Origin: Oreohelix idahoensis
Taxonomy: Eukaryota > Mollusca > Gastropoda > Stylommatophora > Oreohelicidae
DNA length: 64,000 nt
Reading direction: 5' to 3'
Assembly (NCBI GenBank): GCA_024509875.1
Contig: JAMPIV010019863.1
Span: forward strand, 62,001 to 126,000
Part shown: positions 11,110-22,147 of the stretch, in pieces
Position numbering within the stretch: position 1 is the first letter of the stretch
How the letters are laid out: each line of letters opens with the position of its first letter
Translations under genes and position numbers: made by a program
Notes under the pieces: model-generated
The model's database searches: none
Told to the model about the DNA's origin: nothing
The model's input: only the letters and a program-made list of their open reading frames with translations

Positions 11110-13278
11110 TGTCGTGTGTGAGTACTGGGGCAACTACAACAGTAGTTTTGCCAGGAATAGTCTATGAGATATTAGATATAAGGTCTATAGAAATTGGCTC
11201 GTTTAGAAAGAATAAAGACCTATTCGAGATAGGGACAAGAAGACAGGAATGCGAATGCTTTCCACTAGACAGTGTTTTCTGATTAATTATGGAAAGAGTT
11301 CTGTTTCCCCACGACTTTAGCTTCTGCCCTTAGATCCCGTAAAGAAAAAGCCCCCAACCTCATCTGAGTAGAGAAAGGTTCCGATAGGTGAATATGTAAC
11401 ACCGACAGCACGAGTGATACATTAACAAACTCTTGATAATGATCAACCGATCGTTGGGTTTATTAATGAAATATCCACACATATAGGGTTAGTAATGGTT
11501 AGAACGTGATGATGGTGAAAGACGATTCACACAAAACACACAGATGAGATAATAAAATTACAGTTAATTAAGTAATAGTTAATTAAGAATGAACTGGTGT
11601 AAAGTGAAATGACGATGTGATATGATACGTGTTACCAAAATGGTGAGTACTCTACACAGTCCATGTGTCTCTAAATGCTTCTCCTAGATATGAGGATTCA
11701 TATGTATGCATAAAATGTCCCAAGTTGTTATACGTTATGTCGAGTGGGGTATCTCTAAGCCGAGGACGTCCTGATGAATATTGTTGTCGTACGGAGAACG
11801 CTGACGAGATATCTATGTATATTCCTTCACTGTTTGAGTATATCTCTGTAGTGTTGATCAACAGTTAATAGCTGTCATATGAATAAAAGGTCTGTTGTCT
11901 AATCTCCCGAGGGTACTGGCCAGACTGGATATTTTCACGAAATGTTAGTGATATGTAGACTCATAACCTTGCATATGTAGTCGTGATTCATAAAATATAT
12001 ATAGTCTGCTTCATAGAATGCGCTTAAGAGGGTGTTGCCTTGCTATAAATATGCGATTCCTCTTTTGAGCTCTTTTGCTTGACTTCAGATAATAATGATC
12101 TTTCGAGTGATTTGAATTTATGATGACTCTGTATTGAACTTGTGATAACGATGTATTGAACTTGTGAGCAAGCAGTATATGGTGACGAAAAATGCTGCGT
12201 CCACCTTCTGACTTGTGGGTGAGACAATATTCCTTTTTAATTGAGGAATGAAAGATGTCCTATGGCGAATTCTGCTAGCCAAATGTCCGTTTTTGATAAC
12301 TTATTTCTGGTTAGACGCCAGACACGTTGCGTGTAGACTCAGACTTCTGAAGAACTGAAGACACACAAAAGTCTTCGTAAGTTTTCACATTTAACATCAC
12401 TGGTTGACTTTCATTTAAACTACTGCTCATTATTCATCTCTCTCTCTCTCTCTCTCTCTCTGAGTTCAATTCTAATGATGTTAAATATCTTGTGCATGAG
12501 AGTGTGTGCGCATGGGAGACTGTGATGATGATAAAGGTGAAATATGAACTATTAATTACCTCCTATCATCCTATCATCTTCTAGGAAAATCTTCTGATTT
12601 TATTAATCAGTTATGCCAAGAATTATTTGAAACTTTATCTTTCGCACATTTTAGCTGTGAGGTTAAAATAAACAAAAATAAGAAAATGTATTAATAAGTA
12701 TAAGATCTACTAACCTTCTTTTCCCTTCGCAAAATCCTTTAAGAACACAATTAATCACAGAACTGAATTATCATCCACTCTGAATAAACACGTGTATTAG
12801 GCTATGCGTTTTTTGGGTTTAATCTCTTCCTCACAAGGTAAAAAAAAACTGGACTGCTTCACTCTAGTAGATTATGCGGTATTATATATTTCTGGAAGTC
12901 ACCTGGCCAAGTTGGGCGTCCAATGTGGTAAACCAACGCTTGTCTGAACCGCGGCCGACTAAAGATAACACCATTACAGCATGAGACGTTTTCCCCTGGC
13001 CAATCTGGGCGTCCAATGTGGTGTCACAGAAATTACAGCATGCCCAGATGTTTGATTCGGATGACCATATGTGTTTTTACCAGATTTATCACGATGCAAT
13101 GTGGGCTTCAAACGATAATGTCGGGCATGGCGACTCAATCAAAGGACTTTTATTTCCCCCGATGAAAGAACAAATGTGGTTCTCTAGATACCGGTCGCGA
13201 GTAATCACAACGATGAAATACAATACGAAAGATGTAGGAAAAGATAGAGCAATAAGGCCTTTGCGCTCGTTTATCACA
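11110..13278 (-). repeat. LTR2 of Gmr1-type array (between copies B and C)
   Basis: A 2169-bp LTR, TGTGATAAAC (13278) to CACGACA (11110) on the minus strand, nearly identical to LTR1. It differs by small indels, most clearly an expanded (CT)n tract at about 12436-12461. The polypurine tract GAGGAGGGG lies just upstream at about 13283-13293. Confidence 0.86.
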
Positions 13279-13344
13279 ATAGCCCCTCCTCAAGTGTGAT
13301 GTCAATCGTACTCAGGAGAGCTTAGCCTTCTTGCTCGGGATTCT

Positions 13345-13850
13345 TTAATCCTTTTCCTCATCTTCGTTTTTCTCTTCGGTTTCCACCCTTTCCTCTACTT
13401 GTCTGTGCTCTCCGTCCTGCCTCATAGGATGACGGCTTAAAAAATCCGCTCCTACGTTATGTTTTCCTTGGATATAGTCCACTTGGAACGTGTAAGGTTG
13501 TAGAACAAGCGACCACCTCATCAGTCTAGCATTCAAATTCTTTGAATTGGCGAGGAAGGTCAGAGGTTGGTGATCACTCTGGATTGTAAATTTCCTTCCG
13601 TACAGGTATGCTTGAAATTTTTGTATTCCCCAGACGAGGGACAAACATTCCTTTTCGATTGTGGAATAGTTTTGTTCTGCTCGGTTTAACTTCCGACTCG
13701 CATATGCGACCGGAAATAGATTTGGTGGGCTTCTGTCATCTGGCTGTAGTAATGTAGCCCCGATTCCAATGTTACTGGCATCTGTGCGCAAGATGAATTT
13801 TCTAGTTAAATCCGGAAGCCGTAAAATAGGTTTTTGTGGTGAGTTTCTCT
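13345..13850 (-). pseudogene. RNase H domain, Gypsy copy C
   Basis: Frame 13791-13345 encodes the RNase H domain with the RTDAS, EKECLSLVWG and SDHQPLTF motifs and ends at the TAA after EEKNEDEEKD, the same stop as copy D. It is separated from RT by the frameshift near 13850 shared with copy B, plus an additional extra T near 13832. The product would be an isolated RNase H fragment. Confidence 0.84.
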
Positions 13851-14780
13851 TTTAAAGAGTGCATATGCATGTTCACATTCTGCTGACCATGTCACTTTAT
13901 CTGGGTTTCCTTTCTTTGTTAGCGATGTAAGCGGTGCACAGAGGCTATTAAAATCCTTTATATATCTCTGGTAGAATCCACAGAGAGATACAAATGACCG
14001 GACATCCCTTTTAGTGGACGGTCTCGGTGCATTTCTCAGCTTCTCAACGTTTTGAGTCTCGGGGAACATGGTCCCATGGGATATAGTATGTCCTAGGAAC
14101 TCTAGCTGTTCACACCGAATTTGACATTTGGTTGGGCGGGCGGTTAGTCCCGCTTCTCTGAGTCTGTTAAACAGCAAGGATAGCGCTGATATATGTTCTT
14201 CAAACGATTCAGTAGCTACTAGGATATCATCCATAAAATTGCTGATGGCGGGATGATTCAAAGGATCCAATAACTTTCGCATCATCCTTGTGAAGACACT
14301 AGGAGCATTGTTCAGTCCAAATGGCATCACATTAAACTCGAAGTGTCCATCTGGAGTACTGAAGGCTAACAGGTTCCTCACCTCAGCTTTTACCGGTATT
14401 TGATAGTACCCTTTACTGAGGTCGATCTTTGAAAAATAGCGAGCCCTGCTCAGCTTAGTAAATAGCTGGTTCTGGTCCGGTAACGGTTCTGGCTGGAACT
14501 GTGTTAACGCATTCAGCTGTCGGTAGTCGATGCACAGGCGGTGTTCTCCACTGGGTTTGCGTAACAGCACCACTCCCGCACTGTAAGGGGACTCCGACTT
14601 CGAAATTATGCCTTCCTTAAGTAAGTAATCAATTTCTTGCTTTAATGCCGTCGCCTTGGCATACGGAATCGGATAGGTTCTCATTCGGACGGGCGTAGGA
14701 TCCGTGACTTCCATGTCAAACTCCATCAGGTTTGTCCGGCCCGGTTTGTCTGTCAGAGAGTCGGCGTGGTTTTCCATCAA
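13851..14780 (-). pseudogene. Reverse transcriptase domain, Gypsy copy C
   Basis: Frame 14780-13806 carries the Gypsy RT: PYSAGVVLLRKPSG, LCIDYRQLNAL, FSKIDLSKGYY, FGLNNAPSVFTRMM and the FMDDILVA active-site box, then a connection region with FLGHTISHG and LCGFYQRYIKDF. It is out of frame with the integrase upstream because one A is missing from a run near 14790 compared with copies B and D. The frame ends in non-homologous residues after the frameshift near 13850. Confidence 0.86.
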
Positions 14781-15841
14781 TCTCCTTACTTTTCTTGCTG
14801 GGCTTCCGTTAGGGTGGAGCTTATTTTCACATCTAAATGTGATTCCTCCTGTATCACCGGGTACTCTACGGATGATAATGGCTCTTCTTCCATTTGCATA
14901 GCAATGGCCATAGTCATGAGGTGCGCTGGTTCGGCAGGGGCTCGCTCGTAAAACTTCTTAAGCAGATTTAAGTGATAAATTTTCTGCTTTCCGTTCACGG
15001 CGATTTTATAGTTGGTGCGAGAAATCTTTTCCGCCACTTTGTAGGGTCCCCTCCAGCAAATCTGCAATTTATTACTGCTACTTGGCAGAAGAAGTAGCAC
15101 CTTCTCTCCTACTGCTAGTTCTCGGTCCTTCGCATTGCGATTGTAATATTTGGCATGTTTCCGCCTAGCCTCCCGTACTTTCGCTGTGGCTAATTCCCAG
15201 CCAGTCTTCAGGCGTTGTTTCAAGTCTGTGACGTACTGGAAGGCTGATGTGACAGTGTCGTCTGCCTTGGCATCTGTCCATGTTCTTAGTAATGCTTCTA
15301 ATGGACCTTTAATAGGTCTTCCGAAGAGTAATGTGGCCGGAGGAACTCCAGTTGACGCATGCGGTACTTCCCTATAAGCAAATAATGCGGCAGGAAGATA
15401 CTGATCCCAAGTTTCTGGCTTCTCCTGTGCCAACTTCCGAAGAATAGAGGTGAGCGTCCCGTTAAACCGCTCTACTTGCCCGTTACTTTGGGGGTGATAG
15501 GGCGAAGTATGGATATGCCTAGTCTTGAATATTCTAAGCACCTTCTCTGTCAATTTGCCTCTAAATTGTGACCCGTTGTCTGTGAGAATTTCATGCGGGA
15601 AGCCCAATCTAGTAAAGATATTCAGTAAAGCATCAGCTACATGCACTGAGTCGCATGCTGGCATGGCTATGGCTTCGCCCCACATGGAACAGGTGTCCAC
15701 TAAGGTAAGGATATGGGAGTTCCTCTTCTTAGTTCTCAGCAGAGGTCCAATTATATCCACGGCCACTCTTTCAAATGGGGTGCCCAAGATTGGCATCTCC
15801 CCAAGGGTCGCGGGTGCCGTCCAGTGTTTTGGTGCAACTTT
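14781..15841 (-). pseudogene. Integrase core and GPY/F module, Gypsy copy C
   Basis: This is in the same frame as the upstream gag-protease ORF but separated from it by TAG 15842-15844. From 15796 it has the complete rve core with its D, D, E residues (VAVDIIGPL, LTDNGSQF, GQVERFNG), then the GPY/F-like module WRGPYKVAEKISRTNYK and a linker of about 100 residues leading to RT. It stops at 14786 through a one-base deletion. Confidence 0.86.
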
Positions 15842-17752
15842 CTAGCACTGAGGACAAGACTTGACGAAACGTTCAATGTCGCCGGTGATCCCTGGCCAAT
15901 AATAGTGGCAGGCGATCCTTTGAGTCGTGGCGCTCATTCCCATGTGTCCACTAAATGGGATAGAGTGGCCCATCTCAAGCACTTGGTTCCTATAGGTTGC
16001 AGGAACTACTAATTGGTTGTGTTCCTGTCCTTCATTTCCAGCTCGGCGATACATCAATCCATTTTTCATAAAGAAGTCTCCCTTGGTAGGTGGGTTGTGT
16101 GTCCTAGGTAATTTTTTAAAACAGGGCGCCAGTGAGGAATCTTCCATTTGGGCCCTCTTCAATTCCTCGGGGAGGATATTGGTAGGAGGTTCCTGCTCTG
16201 CGTCTTTTCTTGACTGTCCTCTAGTCTGTGCGGCCGCCATGACTAGTGGTTGAGTAGGTTCTCCAAGGAACACATATCTACATCCCAAGATTAAAGAGTA
16301 GATTGGTTCTTCCATTATAGCTGCACGAATCTTTCCTGTCACATAACGAGATTCCACTCTGATAAGTGCAATTGGCAGTGTCATTGGTGCAACATCCTTC
16401 GTCGGACCTTGGATGTCGACACTCTCTTCTGTTATCTGGTCAGGGGTGACAAGAGATGCCCTGACCACCGCATCGAAAGCAAGTCCTGTGTCATAAAGGC
16501 ACTCCACAGATTGTCCGTTTACGAGGACTGATTCGATGACGGGAGGATGAGAAACGTTTCTGGTCCTCTGCTCCTTCCGGGGTGACGATTTTGTCTGCAG
16601 ACAGGCAGCATGTTGGGGAGGAGGTCTGCGCTTGCACTCATTAGTGTTGTGATTGTTCAAGCGACAGTACTTGCACCATTTATCTCCCTGTCTCAGGTGT
16701 GGCGCAGCATTTTTCTTGTTTTGCTCTTTGTAGTTATCTTGTTTTGCGTGCTGTTTATGCGAGATGTGTGGTCCTTTGCTTTGTTGGTCTGGTTGGGAGC
16801 GAGCAGGTTGCTTTGGGGCCTGATCCGAAAACTTCTTTCTGGCTCCTTGAGACTCCATGAGAGCATTTTGGAATCGCTCTGCCAGTGTAAGAATATTTTC
16901 TAACCGGTCAGCGCCGTTTTCAGTGAGAAATCTACGCATTTCCACCGACATAGACTCTTTTAGTTGCTCTATCACAATCAGCTCTTTCAACCCGTCATAG
17001 TTCTCGGTAAAGTTTCCCAGTGTACACCACTTCACTAAGTAGTCTTCAATACGGGCTGCGAACTGTGAGAAAGTCTCTCCGGCCTCCTTCCTAGAAGCTC
17101 GAAATTTTTTCCGGTAAGCCTCTGAATGAAGCTCATACCTCACCAAGAGAGCTTTTTTCAATGCCTGATAGTCATCTTGCTCTCCGGCCGGAAGTTTATT
17201 AAAAACTTCGTAGGCGGCTCCTCTTAGGCCCTGGGAAAGTTTCAAGTTCCACTTCCGTTCCTCAAGTCCAAACCCTGTTGCAAAGCGTTCGAAGCGGTCT
17301 AAAAAGGCGTCCATGGTATCGTTCCTTTCTGAAAAAGGTTCCAGCGGAAAGTTCATGGCATTGGGTGGTGCAGGTTGCGAAGTAGGCACACCATCTGAGT
17401 GGGGTGAGTACCCTCCATCAAAGTTGGAAGCCGCTGCACTTTTTGCCAGCTCTATCTGATTGGTCTGTCCCTGGATTTCCAGTTGCTTCATGTTAAGTGC
17501 ATGCTCTGCTGCTTTTCTTTCCGCTCCGCTGCTCCGCTCCGCATCTCGCTCCGCTGCTTCTGCTGCGGCTTTCCGCTCCGCTGCTTCTGCTGCGGCCTTC
17601 TCCTTCTCCATTGCAAGTTTCTGCACTTCCATCTCTCTTGCATGGAGTTTATCAGTCTCCTCACTCACAAATTTCATCAGATCTTTTCCACTTAACCCGT
17701 ATTCACGCCCTGCCTCCATTAAACTAGTTCTAATTTTTGCGGCATCTGCCAT
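15842..17752 (-). CDS. gag-protease-integrase zinc finger polyprotein, Gypsy copy C
   Basis: This is the longest intact gag-pol frame in the array, 636 codons from ATG 17750-17752 (MADAAKIRTSLMEAG). In order: an N-terminal helical region; a coiled coil in which the AAAEAAERK array has contracted and partly scrambled (ERDAERSSGAERK); a capsid with a SCAN-like stretch (EAYRKKFRASRKEAG to LKELIVIEQLKESM); the CCHC knuckle CKYCRLNNHNTNEC; an aspartic protease motif LYDTGLAFDAVV; and the HHCC integrase finger ending CPQC. It terminates at TAG directly after CPQC. The whole Gag plus protease could be translated; integrase would need readthrough, for which there is no evidence. Confidence 0.87.
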   Translation of the reverse strand: MADAAKIRTSLMEAGREYGLSGKDLMKFVSEETDKLHAREMEVQKLAMEKEKAAAEAAERKAAAEAAERDAERSSGAERKAAEHALNMKQLEIQGQTNQIELAKSAAASNFDGGYSPHSDGVPTSQPAPPNAMNFPLEPFSERNDTMDAFLDRFERFATGFGLEERKWNLKLSQGLRGAAYEVFNKLPAGEQDDYQALKKALLVRYELHSEAYRKKFRASRKEAGETFSQFAARIEDYLVKWCTLGNFTENYDGLKELIVIEQLKESMSVEMRRFLTENGADRLENILTLAERFQNALMESQGARKKFSDQAPKQPARSQPDQQSKGPHISHKQHAKQDNYKEQNKKNAAPHLRQGDKWCKYCRLNNHNTNECKRRPPPQHAACLQTKSSPRKEQRTRNVSHPPVIESVLVNGQSVECLYDTGLAFDAVVRASLVTPDQITEESVDIQGPTKDVAPMTLPIALIRVESRYVTGKIRAAIMEEPIYSLILGCRYVFLGEPTQPLVMAAAQTRGQSRKDAEQEPPTNILPEELKRAQMEDSSLAPCFKKLPRTHNPPTKGDFFMKNGLMYRRAGNEGQEHNQLVVPATYRNQVLEMGHSIPFSGHMGMSATTQRIACHYYWPGITGDIERFVKSCPQC

Positions 17753-18267
17753 GATATGCAGTATGGGTTCACGAAGGGAAAAATTGGCAGTGACCTCCAA
17801 ACAAATTTAATAGACTCGCCCAAGTAATTATCTCTTTAAAACCAGCTAGGTTTAAATTAGTAATCAAGTTCAAATAGTTCTTAAAAATCACTCACTCAGC
17901 GTATTCTGAAAAAATTAATTAACAGATTATCTCGAAGTTTCTATGAAAAATTTACTAAATATTTATGATAACAATTTCTCCAGCAGTTACTGAAAAAAAA
18001 AAATTTTCAGTTCCCTACAGTATCCTCTGTTCTCAAAAAGTGTTTACTCTGTCCGTTTGATACTCAATTTAAAAAGTATCACTCGTGCTTTAGAGATATA
18101 AATTATTCCCCTATGAAATAGACAAATTATAGTAATAGTCAGTCTAAGAGATAATCCCTCGAAATGCCAACCAATTTTGCAATTATCGCAATTGAATGGC
18201 AGGGATGAAAATGTGATTTATCACACTTCTAAGTCCGGGTTCACTAATCCCAAGACGAGTCCAAAAT

Positions 18268-20241
18268 TGTCGTGTGTGAGTACTGGGGCAACTACAACAG
18301 TAGTTTTGCCAGGAATAGTCTATGAGATATTAGATATAAGGTCTATAGAAATTGGCTCGTTTAGAAAGAATAAAGACCTATTCGAGATAGGGACAAGAAG
18401 ACAGGAATGCGAATGCTTTCCACTAGACAGTGTTTTCTGATTAATTATGGAAAGAGTTCTGTTTCCCCACGACTTTAGCTTCTGCCCTTAGATCCCGTAA
18501 AGAAAAAGCCCCCAACCTCATCTGAGTAGAGAAAGGTTCCGATAGGTGAATATGTAACACCGACAGCACGAGTGATACATTAACAAACTCTTGATAATGA
18601 TCAACCGATCGTTGGGTTTATTAATGAAATATCCACACATATAGGGTTAGTAATGGTTAGAACGTGATGATGGTGAAAGACGATTCACACAAAACACACA
18701 GATGAGATAATAAAATTACAGTTAATTAAGTAATAGTTAATTAAGAATGAACTGGTGTAAAGTGAAATGACGATGTGATATGATACGTGTTACCAAAATG
18801 GTGAGTACTCTACACAGTCCATGTGTCTCTAAATGCTTCTCCTAGATATGAGGATTCATATGTATGCATAAAATGTCCCAAGTTGTTATACGTTATGTCG
18901 AGTGGGGTATCTCTAAGCCGAGGACGTCCTGATGAATATTGTTGTCGTACGGAGAACGCTGACGAGATATCTATGTATATTCCTTCACTGTTTGAGTATA
19001 TCTCTGTAGTGTTGATCAACAGTTAATAGCTGTCATATGAATAAAAGGTCTGTTGTCTAATCTCCCGAGGGTACTGGCCAGACTGGATATTTTCACGAAA
19101 TGTTAGTGATATGTAGACTCATAACCTTGCATATGTAGTCGTGATTCATAAAATATATATAGTCTGCTTCATAGAATGCGCTTAAGAGGGTGTTGCCTTG
19201 CTATAAATATGCGATTCCTCTTTTGAGCTCTTTTGCTTGACTTCAGATAATAATGATCTTTCGAGTGATTTGAATTTATGATGACTCTGTATTGAACTTG
19301 TGATAACGATGTATTGAACTTGTGAGCAAGCAGTATATGGTGACGAAAAATGCTTTGTCCACCTTCTGACTTGTGGGTGAGACAATATTCCTTTTTAATT
19401 GAGGAATGAAAGATGTCCTATGGCGAATTCTGCTAGCCAAATGTCCGTTTTTGATAACTTATTTCTGGTTAGACGTCAGACACGTTGCGTGTAGACTCAG
19501 ACTTCTGATGAACTGAAGACACACAAAAGTCTTCGTAAGTTTTCACATTTAACATCACTGGTTGACTTTCATTTAAACTACTGCTCATTATTCATCTCTC
19601 TCTCTCTCTGAGTTCAATTCTAATGATGTTAAATATCTTGTGCATGAGAGTGTGTGCGCATGGGAGACTGTGATGATGATAAAGGTGAAATATGAACTAT
19701 TAATTACCTCCTATCATCCTATCATCTTCTAGGAAAATCTTCTGATTTATTAATCAGTTACGCCAAGAATTATTTGAAACTTTATCTTTCGCACATTTTA
19801 GCTGTGAGGTTAAAATAAACAAAAATAAGAAAATGTATTAATAAGTATAAGATCTACTAACCTTCTTTTCCCTTCGCAAAATCCTTTAAGAACACAATTA
19901 ATCACAGAACTGAATTATCATCCACTCTGAATAAACACGTGTATTAGGCTATGCGTTTTTGGGTTTAATCTCTTCCTCACAAGGTAAAAAAAAACTGGAC
20001 TGCTTCACTCTAGTAGATTATGCGGTATTATATATTTCTGGAAGTCACCTGGCCAAGTTGGGCGTCCAATGTGGTAAACCAACGCTTGTCTGAACCGCGG
20101 CCGACTAAAGATAACACCATTACAGCATGAGACGTTTTCCCCTGGCCAATCTGGGCGTCCAATGTGGTGTCACAGAAATTACAGCATGCCCAGATGTTTG
20201 ATTCGGATGACCATATGTGTTTTTACCAGATTTATCACGAT
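18268..20241 (-). repeat. LTR3 of Gmr1-type array, truncated
   Basis: Homologous to LTR1 and LTR2 from CACGACA at 18268 up to ...TTTATCACGATGC at about 20241, where it joins unrelated Gypsy-2 coding sequence. By comparison with copy D, about the first 165 bp of the LTR (TGTGATAAACG onward) are missing, so the outer end of the array was lost by deletion or rearrangement and no target duplication can be read. Confidence 0.82.
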
Positions 20242-20802
20242 GCTGATATAGTCGACCAAGGTATCTTAAGAGAAGCTTACAAAGACAGATATTCAGCGTG
20301 TGCACACTCTATGAACACACAGGAGGCGTGCAGTATAAATGCGGTAAATACAAATGGCATATTGTACTATCCAAGACACAGACACGTTTTTCATAACAGC
20401 CGATCACAAACTGTTTCACACCAATACGATGACAGGTATTACAAGCAGAATAAATACAATTCACAACGTTGGCGTAATTATATAAACCCAAATCCACGAG
20501 CAGAGGTTCAGAGATACCAAAGACCAAATAATCAAGAATACCAGTTCACAACACAGAGATAAAGCCATAGTGGACGAGAGACTAACCAAGCACAGCCACC
20601 CACGCATGAAGAGAGGAAGGCAGGGAATAAGGAGAAGGATAGAGTGACACAGTTATTGGAGACACTAAATGCTGATACAGAACACAAGGCAAGGCTCACC
20701 AAGTTCTTCATAAAACATCAAGACGTATTTGCATTGAATGATATGGAACTTGATCGAACGGATACTGTCGTAATGGAAATACCAACTACCACGGAGGACC
20801 TA
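20242..20802 (+). pseudogene. Gypsy-2 pol N-terminal region, fragment
   Basis: One frame is broken by TAA at 20560-20562. The first 106 codons are rich in Tyr, Asn, Gln and Arg (ADIVDQGILREAYKDRY to QEYQFTTQR) and I do not recognise them; they may be a gag-protease linker. After the stop, LLETLNADTEHKARLT and FFIKHQDVFALNDMELDRTD are typical of the segment just upstream of Gypsy RT. The frame is lost near 20800 by a one-base deletion, after which RT continues in another frame. Confidence 0.65.
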
Positions 20803-22147
20803 TACACCTCAAACCTTACCACACCCCACTTAAATATCGGGAAATTGTAGAGCGCTCGATCAATGAAATGTTAGCCGCTGGGATCATTGAAAGATTTCGA
20901 TCCCAATGGTCCTCACCCATTGTTATTGTTACGAAGAAGGATGGTTCTTCAAGGTTTTGTTGCAACTACCGTGGCCTCAATAGGATTACTAAGACCATTT
21001 CTTATCCTCTCCCAAGAACTGAAGACATACTGGCGACGTTGGGAAATTCCAAGCATTTCACTACATTAGATGCACGATCGGGTTTCTGGTGCATTCCAAT
21101 GTCACCAGAGGCTAAGCAGAAATCAACATTCTATACACACGTCGGACGTTTTGCTTGGAACGTGATGCCCTTCGGCCTGAAAGGGAGCCCAGCCACGTAT
21201 ATGTCCCTTATGGATGAGGTACTAAGAGGTATGCAGCCCTTTGCGCTTGCATACATTGATGATATATTGATCCATACCGGAGGAACCATTGAGGAGCACC
21301 TGTCATGTGTTGAAAACGTTTTTCAAAGATTGAGGCAACACCACATAAAGTTAAAATTATCAAAATGTGAGTTTCTCAAAACCGAAACTAAGTATCTAGG
21401 ATTTGTTGTGAACAAGGATGGCATCAGAACCGATGACGTTAAAGTGAAAGCAATAAGAGACATGCCCAGCCCCAAAACAGTCCGTCAGGTGCGAGCGTAT
21501 ATTGGATGTGTCGGTTACTATAGACGATATATTGCCCAGTTTTCAAAAGTAGCAGAGCCACTAATAGCGCTCACAAAAAAATTTGCCAGATTTAAGTGGA
21601 CCGACGAATGTCAAAAGGCTTTCGAATACTTAAAAGCTGCACTTACTACAGTAGCATTACTTGCCCATCCAGATCTTTCACACCCCATGATACTGTACAC
21701 AGACGCCAGTGACACAGCTATTGGCGCATGTCTAGTTCAACCAACATTGGATGACGAAAAGCCCATTATCCCTAACGTTCCAGGAGAAAGACCCATTGCC
21801 TTTTTGTCTCACGCTCTTAGCATAACACAAAGACGCTGCACAACAACAGAAAAAGAGGCTTACGCTATTCATTATTCACTTCAAAAACTTGATTTTTATC
21901 TGAGAGGTACAAAGGTAATCATTCAGACAGATCACCAGCCCCTAGTTAACTGGCTGACGAAAACCCAGGAGCAACCAAAGAAATGACAGCTCTGGAGCAT
22001 GAACCTCCAATCTTATGATACTCATATAGAATATATTGCCGGCACTCAAAACACGCGTGCTGATTTGCTTTCACGCATCCCCTATCCAAACGAAATGGGA
22101 CAAGAAAACACACGAGTTACAGATTCGCATATCTCCACTGATATATA
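20803..22147 (+). pseudogene. Gypsy-2 reverse transcriptase and RNase H
   Basis: Frame 20868-21986 (372 aa) plus its upstream in-frame extension. RT motifs: AAGIIERFRSQWSSPIVIV, RFCCNYRGLN, TTLDARSGFWCIPM, MPFGLKGSPATY and the active site AYIDDILIH. RNase H motifs: LYTDASDTAIGACL, TTTEKEAYAIHYSL and TDHQPLVNWL. An in-frame TGA at 21984-21986 interrupts just before QLWSMNLQSYD; the frame then continues through YIAGTQNTRADLLSRIP, the usual RNase H end, up to the Tc1 insertion at 22147. The catalytic residues look intact, so decay is limited to the frameshift, the stop and the insertion. Confidence 0.87.

Larger units (their letters stand above)
616..20241 (-). mobile_element. Tandem array of Gmr1-type Ty3/Gypsy retrotransposon (copies A, B, C)
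   Basis: Three internal regions read on the minus strand and share single LTRs between them: internal C, LTR2, internal B, LTR1, internal A. Equivalent gag starts lie at 17752, 10591 and 3389, giving a period of about 7.16-7.20 kb. Pol order is protease, integrase, RT, RNase H, as in Gmr1-like Gypsy elements and unlike most Gypsy elements. Copy A is cut by the LINE at 615 and its RT-RH is not in the window. The outer LTR3 is truncated at about 20241. Such arrays usually arise by recombination between LTRs or by unequal exchange; an assembly duplication cannot be excluded. Confidence 0.88.
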
